Assembly (NCBI GenBank): GCA_018819175.1
Contig: JAHJQQ010000001.1
Coordinates: 1-61,914, forward strand
DNA: 61,914 bases
Source: Gammaproteobacteria bacterium
GTDB taxonomy: Bacteria; Pseudomonadota; Gammaproteobacteria; Thiohalobacterales; Thiohalobacteraceae
Direction: 5' to 3'
The notes below the pieces were generated by a model. That model saw only the letters and a program-made list of their open reading frames with translations. It was not told the origin of the DNA and did not search any database. Shown piece after piece: positions 7,982-16,517 of the stretch. The position numbers were made by a program, and so were the translations under genes. The stretch's first letter is position 1; the number at the start of each line of letters is the position of its first letter.

Positions 7982-9169
7982 CTACCTAATCGCCGCCACC
8001 AGGTCAGTCTGCTCCCAGGGCAGACCGATATCGGTGCGCCCGACATGACCGTAGGCACCCAACTTACGGTAGAAACCCCCTTTCACCTGTGCCGGCAAAT
8101 GCCGCAGATTGAAACGGGAGATAATGGCACCCACACGGAAGTCGCAGTGCGCCTCAAGGCGCCTGCGAATCTCGTCATCATCGATGCGTCCCGTGCCCAG
8201 GGTCTCGACCTGCACACTGACGGGTCTGGACAAACCGATCGCATAGCTCAACTGCACCTCGCATTCCTCAGCCAGCCCCGCCGCGACGATATTCTTTGCG
8301 GCATAGCGTGCCGCATAGGCGCCGATCCGATCGATGCGCGACGGATCTTTTCCGCTCAGCGCCGAACCGCTGTGGCGGGAATACTCGCCATAGGTATCTA
8401 CGGCGTTCTTACGCCCGGTGAGTCCGGCATGCAGCGCCGGTCCACCCTCGATAACCGGACCATAGGGATTGATCCAGATATTGGTATCGGCATCGGGGCG
8501 CACCGCTTCGTCCCGAAAGGCTGGCGTGATCACCTGCTCGATCAGATCGGCACGCAATTGCACTGGATCGACTGCATCGGCCGCACGTTGGCTGGCGACC
8601 AGCGAAATACTGTGAATGCGCACAGGACGGCGGTTGTGAAATTCCACACCAACCTGCGACTGACCGTCAGGCGCAAGATAGGGGAGTAGTTTCTCGAAGC
8701 GAACGGCGCTGAGACGCCGCGTGAGTCGGTGCGCCAGGCTGACCGGTAACGGCATCAGATTCGAGGTATGGTTGCAGGCATAACCGAACACCGTTGCCGG
8801 ATGGCGGGCGGACAGCTGTTCAAGTTCGGCATCGTTAAGCGTTTTTTCGTCCCGCTGCGAATACAAGCTGGGCGTGAGTTCCTGGAACGTCGTCATCACC
8901 GTGGCATCACGGGCGCGGAAACTGCCCTGATCGTAACCGACCTGATGGGCGATGCGCCGCGCGACCTCAGCGACATCGACGCGGGCCTGAGATGCGAAAC
9001 GAGTCGCAACGAACATGACCCCGGTAGAAGCTGCGCATTCGGCGATCACGCTCGAATAAGGGTCCTGCATCAGGAAGGCATCGACAATGGCATCGCTGAT
9101 CTGATCGCACAGCTTGTCGGGATGACCTTCGGTGACGGACTCCGAGGTGAACAGAAAATCCCGTTTCAT
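7982..9169 (-). CDS. metK: Divergent S-adenosylmethionine synthetase (MetK paralogue)
   Basis: The enzyme family makes SAM from methionine and ATP. This 395-residue protein aligns over its whole length with bacterial MetK: SVTEGHPDK near residue 11, FGYACNHT near 128, GLTGRKNAVDTYG near 249, SGKDPSRIDR near 272, and AAYAARYAAKNIVAAGLA-like sequence after it. It is clearly unusual. The P-loop-like GAGDQG motif that normally precedes FGYA is replaced by residues reading LSARHPATV, and the GGGAFSGKD signature has become HSGSALSGKD. Activity may therefore be altered or lost. The start codon overlaps the stop of the P-type ATPase gene by four bases (ATGA at 9166-9169), so translation of the two is coupled. 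A second, canonical metK elsewhere in the genome seems likely. Confidence 0.85.
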   Translation of the reverse strand: MKRDFLFTSESVTEGHPDKLCDQISDAIVDAFLMQDPYSSVIAECAASTGVMFVATRFASQARVDVAEVARRIAHQVGYDQGSFRARDATVMTTFQELTPSLYSQRDEKTLNDAELEQLSARHPATVFGYACNHTSNLMPLPVSLAHRLTRRLSAVRFEKLLPYLAPDGQSQVGVEFHNRRPVRIHSISLVASQRAADAVDPVQLRADLIEQVITPAFRDEAVRPDADTNIWINPYGPVIEGGPALHAGLTGRKNAVDTYGEYSRHSGSALSGKDPSRIDRIGAYAARYAAKNIVAAGLAEECEVQLSYAIGLSRPVSVQVETLGTGRIDDDEIRRRLEAHCDFRVGAIISRFNLRHLPAQVKGGFYRKLGAYGHVGRTDIGLPWEQTDLVAAIR

Positions 9170-12100
9170 GGTTTGGACCCTTTCCCGGTGCCGCCGGGCT
9201 TGATCAATTGATTCAGCAGGAAGGGCGCCGTGGCGCTGCCAGCAATGACCGCGGCGTCGATCAGACCGATCTTCGCGGTGCCCAGCAGACCGCGCAGACC
9301 GGGCACGAACAGTGTCGCAAGCTGGGCGACCAGCGAGACTCCGAGCGCGACATCCAGGTAGCGGTTGGCGGGCAGGCCTTTATCGGTCAGTACCGAATGC
9401 TCACTGCGCACACTGTAGGCGTGCAGCAACTGCGACAGGGTGAGTGCACTGAAGGCATGGGTACTCGCCAGCGGTCCGGGACCGTAGCGCGCCAAGGCAT
9501 AGGCATAGGCGGCCAGTGCACCGCCGGTGATAGTCACGGATTCGACACCCATCCGGCCGAGATCGGCACGACGGATGATGGCTTCGGCAGGATCGCGCGG
9601 CGCTTGCGACAGTACATCATCGGAGGGCGGATCGAGCGCCAGCGCCAGGGCCGGCAGGATATCCGTGACCAGATTGATCCAGAGCAGTTGCATCGGCCCC
9701 AGGGGCTCCCCCTGACCCAGGGCGATACCCGCCAGCATCAGTTCGATCTCGCTCAGGTTGGTTGCCAAGAGGAAATGGATGGACTTGCGGATGTTTGCGT
9801 AGATGGTCCGCCCCTTCTCGACCGCCTCGACCATGGTGTGCAGGTTGTTGTCGGCCAGCACAATGTCGGCGACCTCGCGCGCCGCCTCACTGCCGCCGTC
9901 ACCCATGGCCACGCCGATATCCGCAGCCCGCAGGGCCGGACTGTCATTGATGCCATCACCGGTCATAGCGACGACCTTGCCGGCGCGCTGCAGGGCCTGC
10001 ACGATGCGCAACTTGTGTGCTGGGCTGACGCGTGAATAGACGTGCGTGCGCTCGACCAGCGCCGAGAGCAGTTCAGGAGGCACCCGCTCCAGTGCAGTGG
10101 AGTCCAGCACTTGCAAGGGCGTGCCCTGGCCGAGATCTAATTCATGGCCGATGGCATAGGCGGTCGCGCTCTGGTCGCCGGTAATCATCACGGTCTGGAT
10201 ACCCGCGCGATGAAAACGGTGCATCAGTTCACGCATGCCGCTGCGCGGTGGATCGGTCATACCCACCAGCCCCAGCCAGATCAGCGGCGGCAGCGACAAC
10301 TCACTGGTTTCCTCGGGTGTCAGGTCATACGGCAGTGGCGCATAGGCGATGCCCAGTACTCGCAGGGCCGCGCCGGCCATCGCCTCGTTCTGCTGTTGGA
10401 TGCTCACGCGCAGCTCTGGCGTGAGATCGACCAACTCACCCTCCAGATAGACGAACGTCGATCTCTCCAACACGTGCTCGGGGCTGCCCTTGACCGCGAC
10501 TCGCCCACCTGCTGCGCTTGCCGAGGTATGCCAGGTGGCCATGTAATGGCGAGTCTCGGAGCGATAGCGCGTCCGCAGGCGCGGGTATTCCCTCCGCAGC
10601 CGCGGGATATCCACACCGGCGAGACCTGCCGCCTCGATCAGCGCGGATTCAGTCGCCGAGCCATTGCTGCCGTTCGCGTCGCTCTTGGGATCGGAGTCGC
10701 TGCACAGTGATACCATCTCCAGCATGCGCGCGAATACCGGGTGATCAGCGGGCTCGACGCGTTGCCCTTCCGCCCGTGTGAACACGCCGTCGCGAATGCG
10801 GACATCCATCTCGACAGTGCGGATTTCGACCGCGGTCATGCGATTACGTGTCAACGTCCCGGTTTTGTCCAGACAGAGCACCTGCACCGAACCCAGGGTC
10901 TCCACCGCGTCCAGCCGGCGCAACAGCGCATTGCGGCGACGCATGCGTTGCATGCCCAGCGCCAGGGTCGTTGTCGCCACCGTCGGCAGGCCTTCAGGTA
11001 CAGCGGCAACAGCGAGTGAAATAGACGATTTGAGCATGGCCAGCCCGCCATAACCACGCAACAAACCGATGCCAAATACACCGACGCAGATGGCAGTACT
11101 GGCCCAGGCCAGCTGTGTGCCCATCTGTCCGAGTTGACGCTGCATCGGCGTTTCGGGGGGGCGGGTCTCGCCCACCAGCATCTGAATCTGGCCTATCTCG
11201 GTGCGATCACCCGTGGCAACCGTCACTGCCCGCGCGCTCCCGCCGGTGACCAGTGTGCCCATGTAAACCATGTTCTGGCGGTCAGCCAGCGGCGTATCCG
11301 TGGGCACCAGTTTTGTGGCTGATTTAGACACCGGCAGGCTTTCCCCGGTGAGCGCCGATTCATCAACGCTCAGATGCTCGGCCTCAATGAGGCGCGCATC
11401 GGCCGGAACTTGTGTTCCGGGCGCGAGCAGCAACAGATCGCCGGCGACAAGGTCGCTGCGCGCAACATTCATCGACACGCCGTTGCGCAGCACCCGAGCA
11501 GGACCGAAATCGAGTTTTGCGAGCGAGGCAATGGTACGTTCCGCGTAATCCTCGGTGAAATAGCCGATCGCCGCGTTGATCAGCACCACTGCGGCAATCA
11601 CCACCGCATCGGCCACACCGCCGGTGGCAATGGATACCGCAGCGGAAACCCCCAGCATCAGCACCGGACCACTGATGAACTGGCCCGTCAGCATGGACAA
11701 GCGAGAGCGGCGCGCCGCGATGGGCAGACTATTCGCGCCGTCGCGCAGCAGCCGCGCGGCGGCTTCCTGCAGTGTGAGACCCCGCTGCAGATCCACACTC
11801 AGCTGGCGTATCGCTACGCTGACCGGGAGGTTATGCCAAGGCGGCATAACCGTAGAAATCCGATGCATCCGCGCCAAGGGTGGACGGACGGCTACTGGAT
11901 TGACGGTGGTCGGTTTGACCGGGAGTGGAGTTGGGGGAGACGGATTGTTTTTCGGCGCAGCGCGCACCGATACATCAACATCGGTTGTTTGCAGATCGTT
12001 GGCCAGCTGACTGAGCGCCTGCACCACCCGCTCGATCATCGCGCCCGGCCCGGTCTGCGCATCGAAATGCAGAAGGATGGATCCTGTCAGCGGTGCAACG

Positions 12101-12312
12101 CGTACTTCGACAATGCGCGGGTCCAGCGCGAGTTCCGCGCCGATCCGCTCTGCATGTTGTTCGGCGCGGTACAGCAGGGCCGAACGTAGACGCAGTCTGC
12201 CGGCTACACCTGTATGCACAACGGTCACCAGGGCGCCGATGCCCGCATGACCCATACGCTGCGTTTTCACGCCTGTCTTGAATTCCGGTTGACGCTCCAA
12301 CGGCTCTGACAT
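9166..12312 (-). CDS. Ca2+-type (P2) P-type ATPase with N-terminal HMA-like domain
   Basis: This 1048-residue cation pump has an extra N-terminal HMA-like domain (about residues 28-108, with AGRLRLRS and VAPLTGSILLHFD) and a Pro-rich linker (about 118-148) before a complete P2-type ATPase. The core shows the actuator TGES at 322-325, PEGLP in M4 at 439-443, the phosphorylated Asp482 in DKTGTLT, the nucleotide-binding KGSPE near 608, TGDGINDSPA at 784-793, and the C-terminal helices. SERCA-like Ca2+ ligands are kept: Glu440, Asn852, Glu855, Asn880, Thr883 and Asp884. The SERCA M8 glutamate position appears to be Gln961, as in one-site PMCA pumps. Ca2+ export or loading into a compartment is the best prediction. 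It is the middle gene of a - strand operon with a 174-residue protein and a MetK paralogue. Confidence 0.88.
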   Translation of the reverse strand: MSEPLERQPEFKTGVKTQRMGHAGIGALVTVVHTGVAGRLRLRSALLYRAEQHAERIGAELALDPRIVEVRVAPLTGSILLHFDAQTGPGAMIERVVQALSQLANDLQTTDVDVSVRAAPKNNPSPPTPLPVKPTTVNPVAVRPPLARMHRISTVMPPWHNLPVSVAIRQLSVDLQRGLTLQEAAARLLRDGANSLPIAARRSRLSMLTGQFISGPVLMLGVSAAVSIATGGVADAVVIAAVVLINAAIGYFTEDYAERTIASLAKLDFGPARVLRNGVSMNVARSDLVAGDLLLLAPGTQVPADARLIEAEHLSVDESALTGESLPVSKSATKLVPTDTPLADRQNMVYMGTLVTGGSARAVTVATGDRTEIGQIQMLVGETRPPETPMQRQLGQMGTQLAWASTAICVGVFGIGLLRGYGGLAMLKSSISLAVAAVPEGLPTVATTTLALGMQRMRRRNALLRRLDAVETLGSVQVLCLDKTGTLTRNRMTAVEIRTVEMDVRIRDGVFTRAEGQRVEPADHPVFARMLEMVSLCSDSDPKSDANGSNGSATESALIEAAGLAGVDIPRLRREYPRLRTRYRSETRHYMATWHTSASAAGGRVAVKGSPEHVLERSTFVYLEGELVDLTPELRVSIQQQNEAMAGAALRVLGIAYAPLPYDLTPEETSELSLPPLIWLGLVGMTDPPRSGMRELMHRFHRAGIQTVMITGDQSATAYAIGHELDLGQGTPLQVLDSTALERVPPELLSALVERTHVYSRVSPAHKLRIVQALQRAGKVVAMTGDGINDSPALRAADIGVAMGDGGSEAAREVADIVLADNNLHTMVEAVEKGRTIYANIRKSIHFLLATNLSEIELMLAGIALGQGEPLGPMQLLWINLVTDILPALALALDPPSDDVLSQAPRDPAEAIIRRADLGRMGVESVTITGGALAAYAYALARYGPGPLASTHAFSALTLSQLLHAYSVRSEHSVLTDKGLPANRYLDVALGVSLVAQLATLFVPGLRGLLGTAKIGLIDAAVIAGSATAPFLLNQLIKPGGTGKGSKP

Positions 12313-12337
12313 GGCATAACCACAGGAGACCGCAGAC

Positions 12338-12862
12338 TTACGATGTCAATGAATCGCTGCCTGCTTCGCTCGTGTTGATGCGGATTGGGACAAGACTCGG
12401 TGCTGCGAACTCACCTTCACCAAGGATGGTGTGCACAGTGGAGATGAGTCGCTCGCGGTGTGACTGCAGAAGCGCGCTGTGCGAAGCCGAAGAGATAATC
12501 TCACCGGCCAGATAGACGGCATAATCCTCACCGGAATCTACCGCCGCGCGCAGGGCTTCCACAAGCCGCTCAATGCAGAGTAGGGGAATGCTGAGATGCG
12601 TATCCCGCACCCCGAGCTGCTCCTTGACTCGCTGCACCTGTATTGCCGGATGTTCCGGGATCTTGCCGATATAACTCAAACGGCCGCTTTCGACGCCCCA
12701 CTCGATCAATTTCACTGGCCAGCAATGCAGATCCAATGGGTCATCGACACAGTGGATATGGGTCTTGCCGAAAGGTGATACCACCAACCAGCGTCGAAAC
12801 GGACCATCATCACCGGATATTGAGATTCCACCTTCGTAAACTTGACCTTCCTCGAGCTGCAT
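12338..12862 (-). CDS. Uncharacterised soluble protein upstream of the Ca2+ ATPase
   Basis: This 174-residue protein is not recognised. It lacks a signal peptide and membrane segments. The N-terminal half is strand-rich (EGQVYEGGISISGDDGPFRR, then WLVVSPFGKTHIHC) with a His-x-His-Cys cluster near residue 35, and looks like a small beta-barrel. The C-terminal half is helical with a Ser/His-rich stretch. It ends 25 bases before the ATPase gene and is very probably the first gene of that operon. By position it could be a regulatory or assembly partner of the pump, but the sequence itself gives no proof. Confidence 0.55.
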   Translation of the reverse strand: MQLEEGQVYEGGISISGDDGPFRRWLVVSPFGKTHIHCVDDPLDLHCWPVKLIEWGVESGRLSYIGKIPEHPAIQVQRVKEQLGVRDTHLSIPLLCIERLVEALRAAVDSGEDYAVYLAGEIISSASHSALLQSHRERLISTVHTILGEGEFAAPSLVPIRINTSEAGSDSLTS

Positions 12863-13198
12863 AGTGCCTCCTCGAACGAACAGTTTCCGAGCATCTCGTG
12901 GCCAGCGCTGGTCAGGATGGGGGGCTGTCGCGTGCGGATCTAAATGAAATTTTCAGTACCGCGCTGCATGCCATTTTGGCTACAACGGAGGCCAAGAGTA
13001 CATGACTCGGATCAAGGTCGGAATAGATTCATAAAAGTTTCACAATCGAGTTTCTGGCCAGTGCCACACGGCGTCGAGTACGCTGGAAATATGGCGCTGC
13101 AGTCCGGTTCGCCAGGCTCGCCACGCCGCAGTAAAATTCATGCAATATCAATTACTACGAAGCGATAAGCTACATCTGTTATGGCACTAGACTTAGGC
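12863..13198. other. Intergenic region between phoU and the ATPase operon
   Basis: This stretch of about 335 bases separates the 3' end of phoU from the start of the ATPase operon. It should carry the promoter of that operon on the - strand. I see no clear -10/-35 pair, hairpin terminator or PhoB box on the - strand. The adjacent hexamers ATTCAT and TTTCAC near 13028-13044 are 11 bases apart but on the + strand, which drives no gene here. Confidence 0.4.
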
Positions 13199-13924
13199 TT
13201 ACGGCGTGTGGTCCATGCGCGCCTGAGCCTCCATGTGCTCCAGGCTGGTATGACGCACATCCTTGCCCTTGACCAGGTAGATCACGTATTCGCAAATATT
13301 ACGGGCACGGTCGCCGATGCGCTCCAAGGAACGCGCCGCCCACATGATATCCAGCACCCGCGGGATGGAGCGCGGGTCTTCCATCATGAAGGTAATCAGC
13401 TGGCGCATAATCGACTCATATTCCTGATCGATCTTGAGATCTTCTCGCCAAACCTGCACTGCCAACTCAGTATCCATGCGCGCAAAAGCATCCAGGGCGT
13501 TGTGCACCATAGCCCGCACCTGATCTCCAAGATGCTGAATCTGTATCGGATGCACCCTTCCCTCTTCACTTTGTGCGGCGTGCTGTCCCATGCGAGCGAT
13601 GCGCTCGGCTTCGTCACCGATACGTTCCAAATCGGTGATGGTCTTGATCACTGCGACAATCAAGCGCAGATCGCCTGCGGTTGGCTGCCGCAGCGCCAAC
13701 ACGCGGTTGCACTCCTCATCAAGAGCGACTTCCATGGCATTCACCTTGTAGTCGTTGTTGATGACGATATCCCCCATGCGGTCGTCCGCCTCGACAATAG
13801 CCGTCATGGCGTCGGCGATCTGCTGCTCGACCAGGCCGCCCATAGTCAGCACGCGATTGCGGATATCCTCCAGCTCAGCGTTGAACTGCTGCGAGATGTG
13901 CTGACCGATGCTCTTCTTTTCCAT
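13199..13924 (-). CDS. phoU: Phosphate transport system regulator PhoU
   Basis: PhoU is a cytoplasmic, peripheral protein that links the PstSCAB transporter to the PhoR kinase and restrains the Pho response when phosphate is plentiful. At 241 residues it has the two three-helix PhoU repeats (about 15-105 and 120-215). The metal-cluster motifs are visible: E..AD-type sequence with DDRMGDIVI near residue 47, ERIGDEAERIARM near 95, and ERIGDRARNICEYVIY near 196. It is the last gene of the pstC-pstA-pstB-phoU run, 42 bases after pstB, as in E. coli. The start MEKKSIGQHIS is standard. Confidence 0.95.
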   Translation of the reverse strand: MEKKSIGQHISQQFNAELEDIRNRVLTMGGLVEQQIADAMTAIVEADDRMGDIVINNDYKVNAMEVALDEECNRVLALRQPTAGDLRLIVAVIKTITDLERIGDEAERIARMGQHAAQSEEGRVHPIQIQHLGDQVRAMVHNALDAFARMDTELAVQVWREDLKIDQEYESIMRQLITFMMEDPRSIPRVLDIMWAARSLERIGDRARNICEYVIYLVKGKDVRHTSLEHMEAQARMDHTP

Positions 13925-13966
13925 AATTTAAAGCCCCCCTTGCGCGGCGCACGCAGCGCAGCAGAA

Positions 13967-14824
13967 TCAGCCGTAACGTCCCGTAATGTAATCTTCCGTC
14001 ATCTTCTCCTTAGGATTAGTGAAGATGGTATTGGTATCGTTGAACTCTACGAGATCGCCTACATACATGAAGGCAGTATAGTCTGAGACGCGCGCAGCCT
14101 GCTGCATATTGTGCGTGACGATGATAATCGTAAAGCGGGTCTTGAGTTCGTAGATCAGTTCCTCGATCTTGAGTGTCGAGATCGGATCGAGCGCCGAGGC
14201 CGGCTCATCGAGCAGCAGCACTTCGGGCTCGATGGCGATGGCACGTGCAATCACCAAACGCTGTTGCTGACCGCCGGACAGTCCCAGCGCATTGTCATGC
14301 ATACGGTCTTTGACCTCATCCCAAAGCGCCGCACCGCGCAAGGCGTTCTCGACCACCTCATCCAGCACACGGCGGCTGCGCACACCCTGCAGACGCAAGC
14401 CATAAGCAACGTTTTCGTAAATACTCTTGGGGAACGGGTTCGGCTTCTGGAACACCATGCCGATACGCCGACGCAGATCGGCGACGTTCACCGACTTGGC
14501 GTAGATATCCTGGCCGTCGAGCAACATCTTGCCGTCGATGCGCACACCATCGACCAGATCGTTCATACGGTTAAAGCAACGCAGCAGCGTGGATTTACCG
14601 CAGCCACTAGGACCGATGAAGGCCGTCACCCGCTGACGTGGGATATGCATATTGATCTTGTTCAGCGCCTGCTTGCTGCCATAATAAAGATCCAGATCCT
14701 CGACCTTGAGACAGATGTCCTCCTCACCGAGGTTTCGGGTCAACGAGGCCTGCGCCAGGATATCTGGATCAATTGAATGGGTAGGCTTACTGCGATCGTT
14801 CATATTCATTTCTCTGGCGTTCAT
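13967..14824 (-). CDS. pstB: Phosphate ABC transporter ATP-binding protein
   Basis: PstB powers high-affinity phosphate import through PstC and PstA. The 285-residue protein has the Walker A motif GPSGCGKST near residue 72, the signature LSGGQQQRLVIARAIA near 182, the Walker B VLLLDEPASALDP near 203, and the switch His in IIIVTHNMQQA. Its C-terminus EDYITGRYG is typical of PstB. The N-terminal extension of about 35 residues (before VEDLDLYYGSKQAL) is longer than in E. coli; internal starts such as MNMNDRS are possible. It lies 28 bases after pstA. Confidence 0.95.
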   Translation of the reverse strand: MNAREMNMNDRSKPTHSIDPDILAQASLTRNLGEEDICLKVEDLDLYYGSKQALNKINMHIPRQRVTAFIGPSGCGKSTLLRCFNRMNDLVDGVRIDGKMLLDGQDIYAKSVNVADLRRRIGMVFQKPNPFPKSIYENVAYGLRLQGVRSRRVLDEVVENALRGAALWDEVKDRMHDNALGLSGGQQQRLVIARAIAIEPEVLLLDEPASALDPISTLKIEELIYELKTRFTIIIVTHNMQQAARVSDYTAFMYVGDLVEFNDTNTIFTNPKEKMTEDYITGRYG

Positions 14825-14852
14825 CTGTTCCCGGCCTGTGGCCGGCCTGTAT

Positions 14853-16517
14853 CTAGTTGTCCAGGGCGCGGTACTTCTCGCGCAAGTGGTTGCGAATGGA
14901 TATCGCGGTGATGTTCAGCGCCACAATCACCAGTACCAGTAACAAGGCAGTCGCGTACACCACCGGCCGCGCGGCTTCGACGTTGGGGCTCTGGAAACCG
15001 ACATCGTAAATATGAAAACCGAGATGCATGAACTTGCGATCCAGATGCAGGAACGGCGCATTGCCATCCAGCGGTAGCGTCGGCGCGAGCTTCACCACAC
15101 CCACCAGCATCAATGGAGCGACTTCACCCGCGGCGCGCGCCACGGCAAGGATCAATCCCGTCATCATGGCCGGGCTGGCCATCGGCAATACCGTACGCCA
15201 GAGTGTCTCAGCCTTGGTCGCGCCTAACGACAGGCTGCCTTCACGAATCGCGCTGGGAATACGCGCCAGACCTTCCTCGGTCGCGACAATCACCACTGGC
15301 ACCGTTAGCAGCGCCAGGGTCAGCGAGGCCCACAGGATACCGGGGGTGCCGAAGATTGGGGCCGGTTGCGCCTCGGGATAAAACAGCTGATCGATATTCC
15401 CGCCCAGGAAATACACAAAGAAGCCCAGACCAAACACGCCATAGACAATCGAAGGCACGCCGGCCAGATTGTTCACGGCAATGCGGATGATGCGTGTAAT
15501 CGGTCCCTGCTTGGCATATTCGCGCAGATACACGGCCGCGATCACGCCAAAGGGTGTCACGAAAATGGACATGAGGATGACCATCAGCACAGTGCCGAAA
15601 ATGGCCGGGAAGATGCCACCCTCGGTATTCGCCTCACGCGGATCGTCGGAGATAAACGCCCAGACATTCTTCATGTAGGCCAGCAGTTTGTCTCCGACGC
15701 CCATGGCGTTCGGTCGCAGCACATGAATCACCTTGGAGAGCGGTAACTCCACCACTCGGCCATCCTGGATCTCGACAGTCACACTGTCGCGTTGAATGTC
15801 TTGATAAAGTGCAATCAGCCGTTTCTGATGCGATTCGTACTGCAGCTGCAACGCCGCCTCTTGCGCAGCGATTCTGGCCAAAGCCTCGGTGTCAGCCTTG
15901 CCTTCGAGTTCCAGACGACGTTGATCGAGACGCAACCGTTCGAGCTTGTAATTGATGGCGCCAATCTCGTCGCGCTCAATGACACGGATCTCATCCGCAA
16001 TCTTTCGCGCGCGTCCCAGATGCTCATTCAACACGTCCCACAGCGGCGCAGTATCAGTGACGTTGATACCGTTCTCGTGTACTTCGCGCAGGTAACCGTA
16101 GAAGTTACCCCATTCACGCCGTTCGATGACCACCAGATCCTCTGGATAACGCTCGGCGATGATATCGGGGCCCAGTACCCAATTGAAATCCAGACCGACC
16201 ACATCGCGATTACCGGATTTCAGCTGCACACGCCGCACCAGTTCCGAATCGCCCGGGACACTGACGCCGGCCGCCACCAGGCGCTCACGCGGCACGTCTT
16301 CATGACCGCGGATCTCGCCGATCAGTCGCACGATCTGATCATCGGCCTTGCGATAATCCATTTCCACGATATCAGTCGGCCAGAAATGACCCAACCCGCG
16401 CAAGGCGATCAAACCCAGGAGACCGGCGACCATGATCAAACTGGCGCTGACCGCTGCCGCGTTCAACCAGATCCAGGGTGCTCCACTATTAAACCAACCA
16501 CGCATGGACGACCTCAC
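14853..16517 (-). CDS. pstA: Phosphate ABC transporter permease PstA (long form)
   Basis: PstA is one of the two membrane channels of the phosphate importer. This 554-residue protein is about twice the length of E. coli PstA. A first membrane segment (about 18-40) is followed by a large periplasmic and partly coiled-coil insertion (about 45-290, rich in Glu/Arg around 190-245). The usual six-helix permease domain follows, with the EAA-like loop EGSLSLGATKAETLWRTVLP near residue 430. This long form is known in Pseudomonas and relatives. The start codon overlaps the pstC stop by four bases, indicating translational coupling. Confidence 0.92.
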   Translation of the reverse strand: MRSSMRGWFNSGAPWIWLNAAAVSASLIMVAGLLGLIALRGLGHFWPTDIVEMDYRKADDQIVRLIGEIRGHEDVPRERLVAAGVSVPGDSELVRRVQLKSGNRDVVGLDFNWVLGPDIIAERYPEDLVVIERREWGNFYGYLREVHENGINVTDTAPLWDVLNEHLGRARKIADEIRVIERDEIGAINYKLERLRLDQRRLELEGKADTEALARIAAQEAALQLQYESHQKRLIALYQDIQRDSVTVEIQDGRVVELPLSKVIHVLRPNAMGVGDKLLAYMKNVWAFISDDPREANTEGGIFPAIFGTVLMVILMSIFVTPFGVIAAVYLREYAKQGPITRIIRIAVNNLAGVPSIVYGVFGLGFFVYFLGGNIDQLFYPEAQPAPIFGTPGILWASLTLALLTVPVVIVATEEGLARIPSAIREGSLSLGATKAETLWRTVLPMASPAMMTGLILAVARAAGEVAPLMLVGVVKLAPTLPLDGNAPFLHLDRKFMHLGFHIYDVGFQSPNVEAARPVVYATALLLVLVIVALNITAISIRNHLREKYRALDN

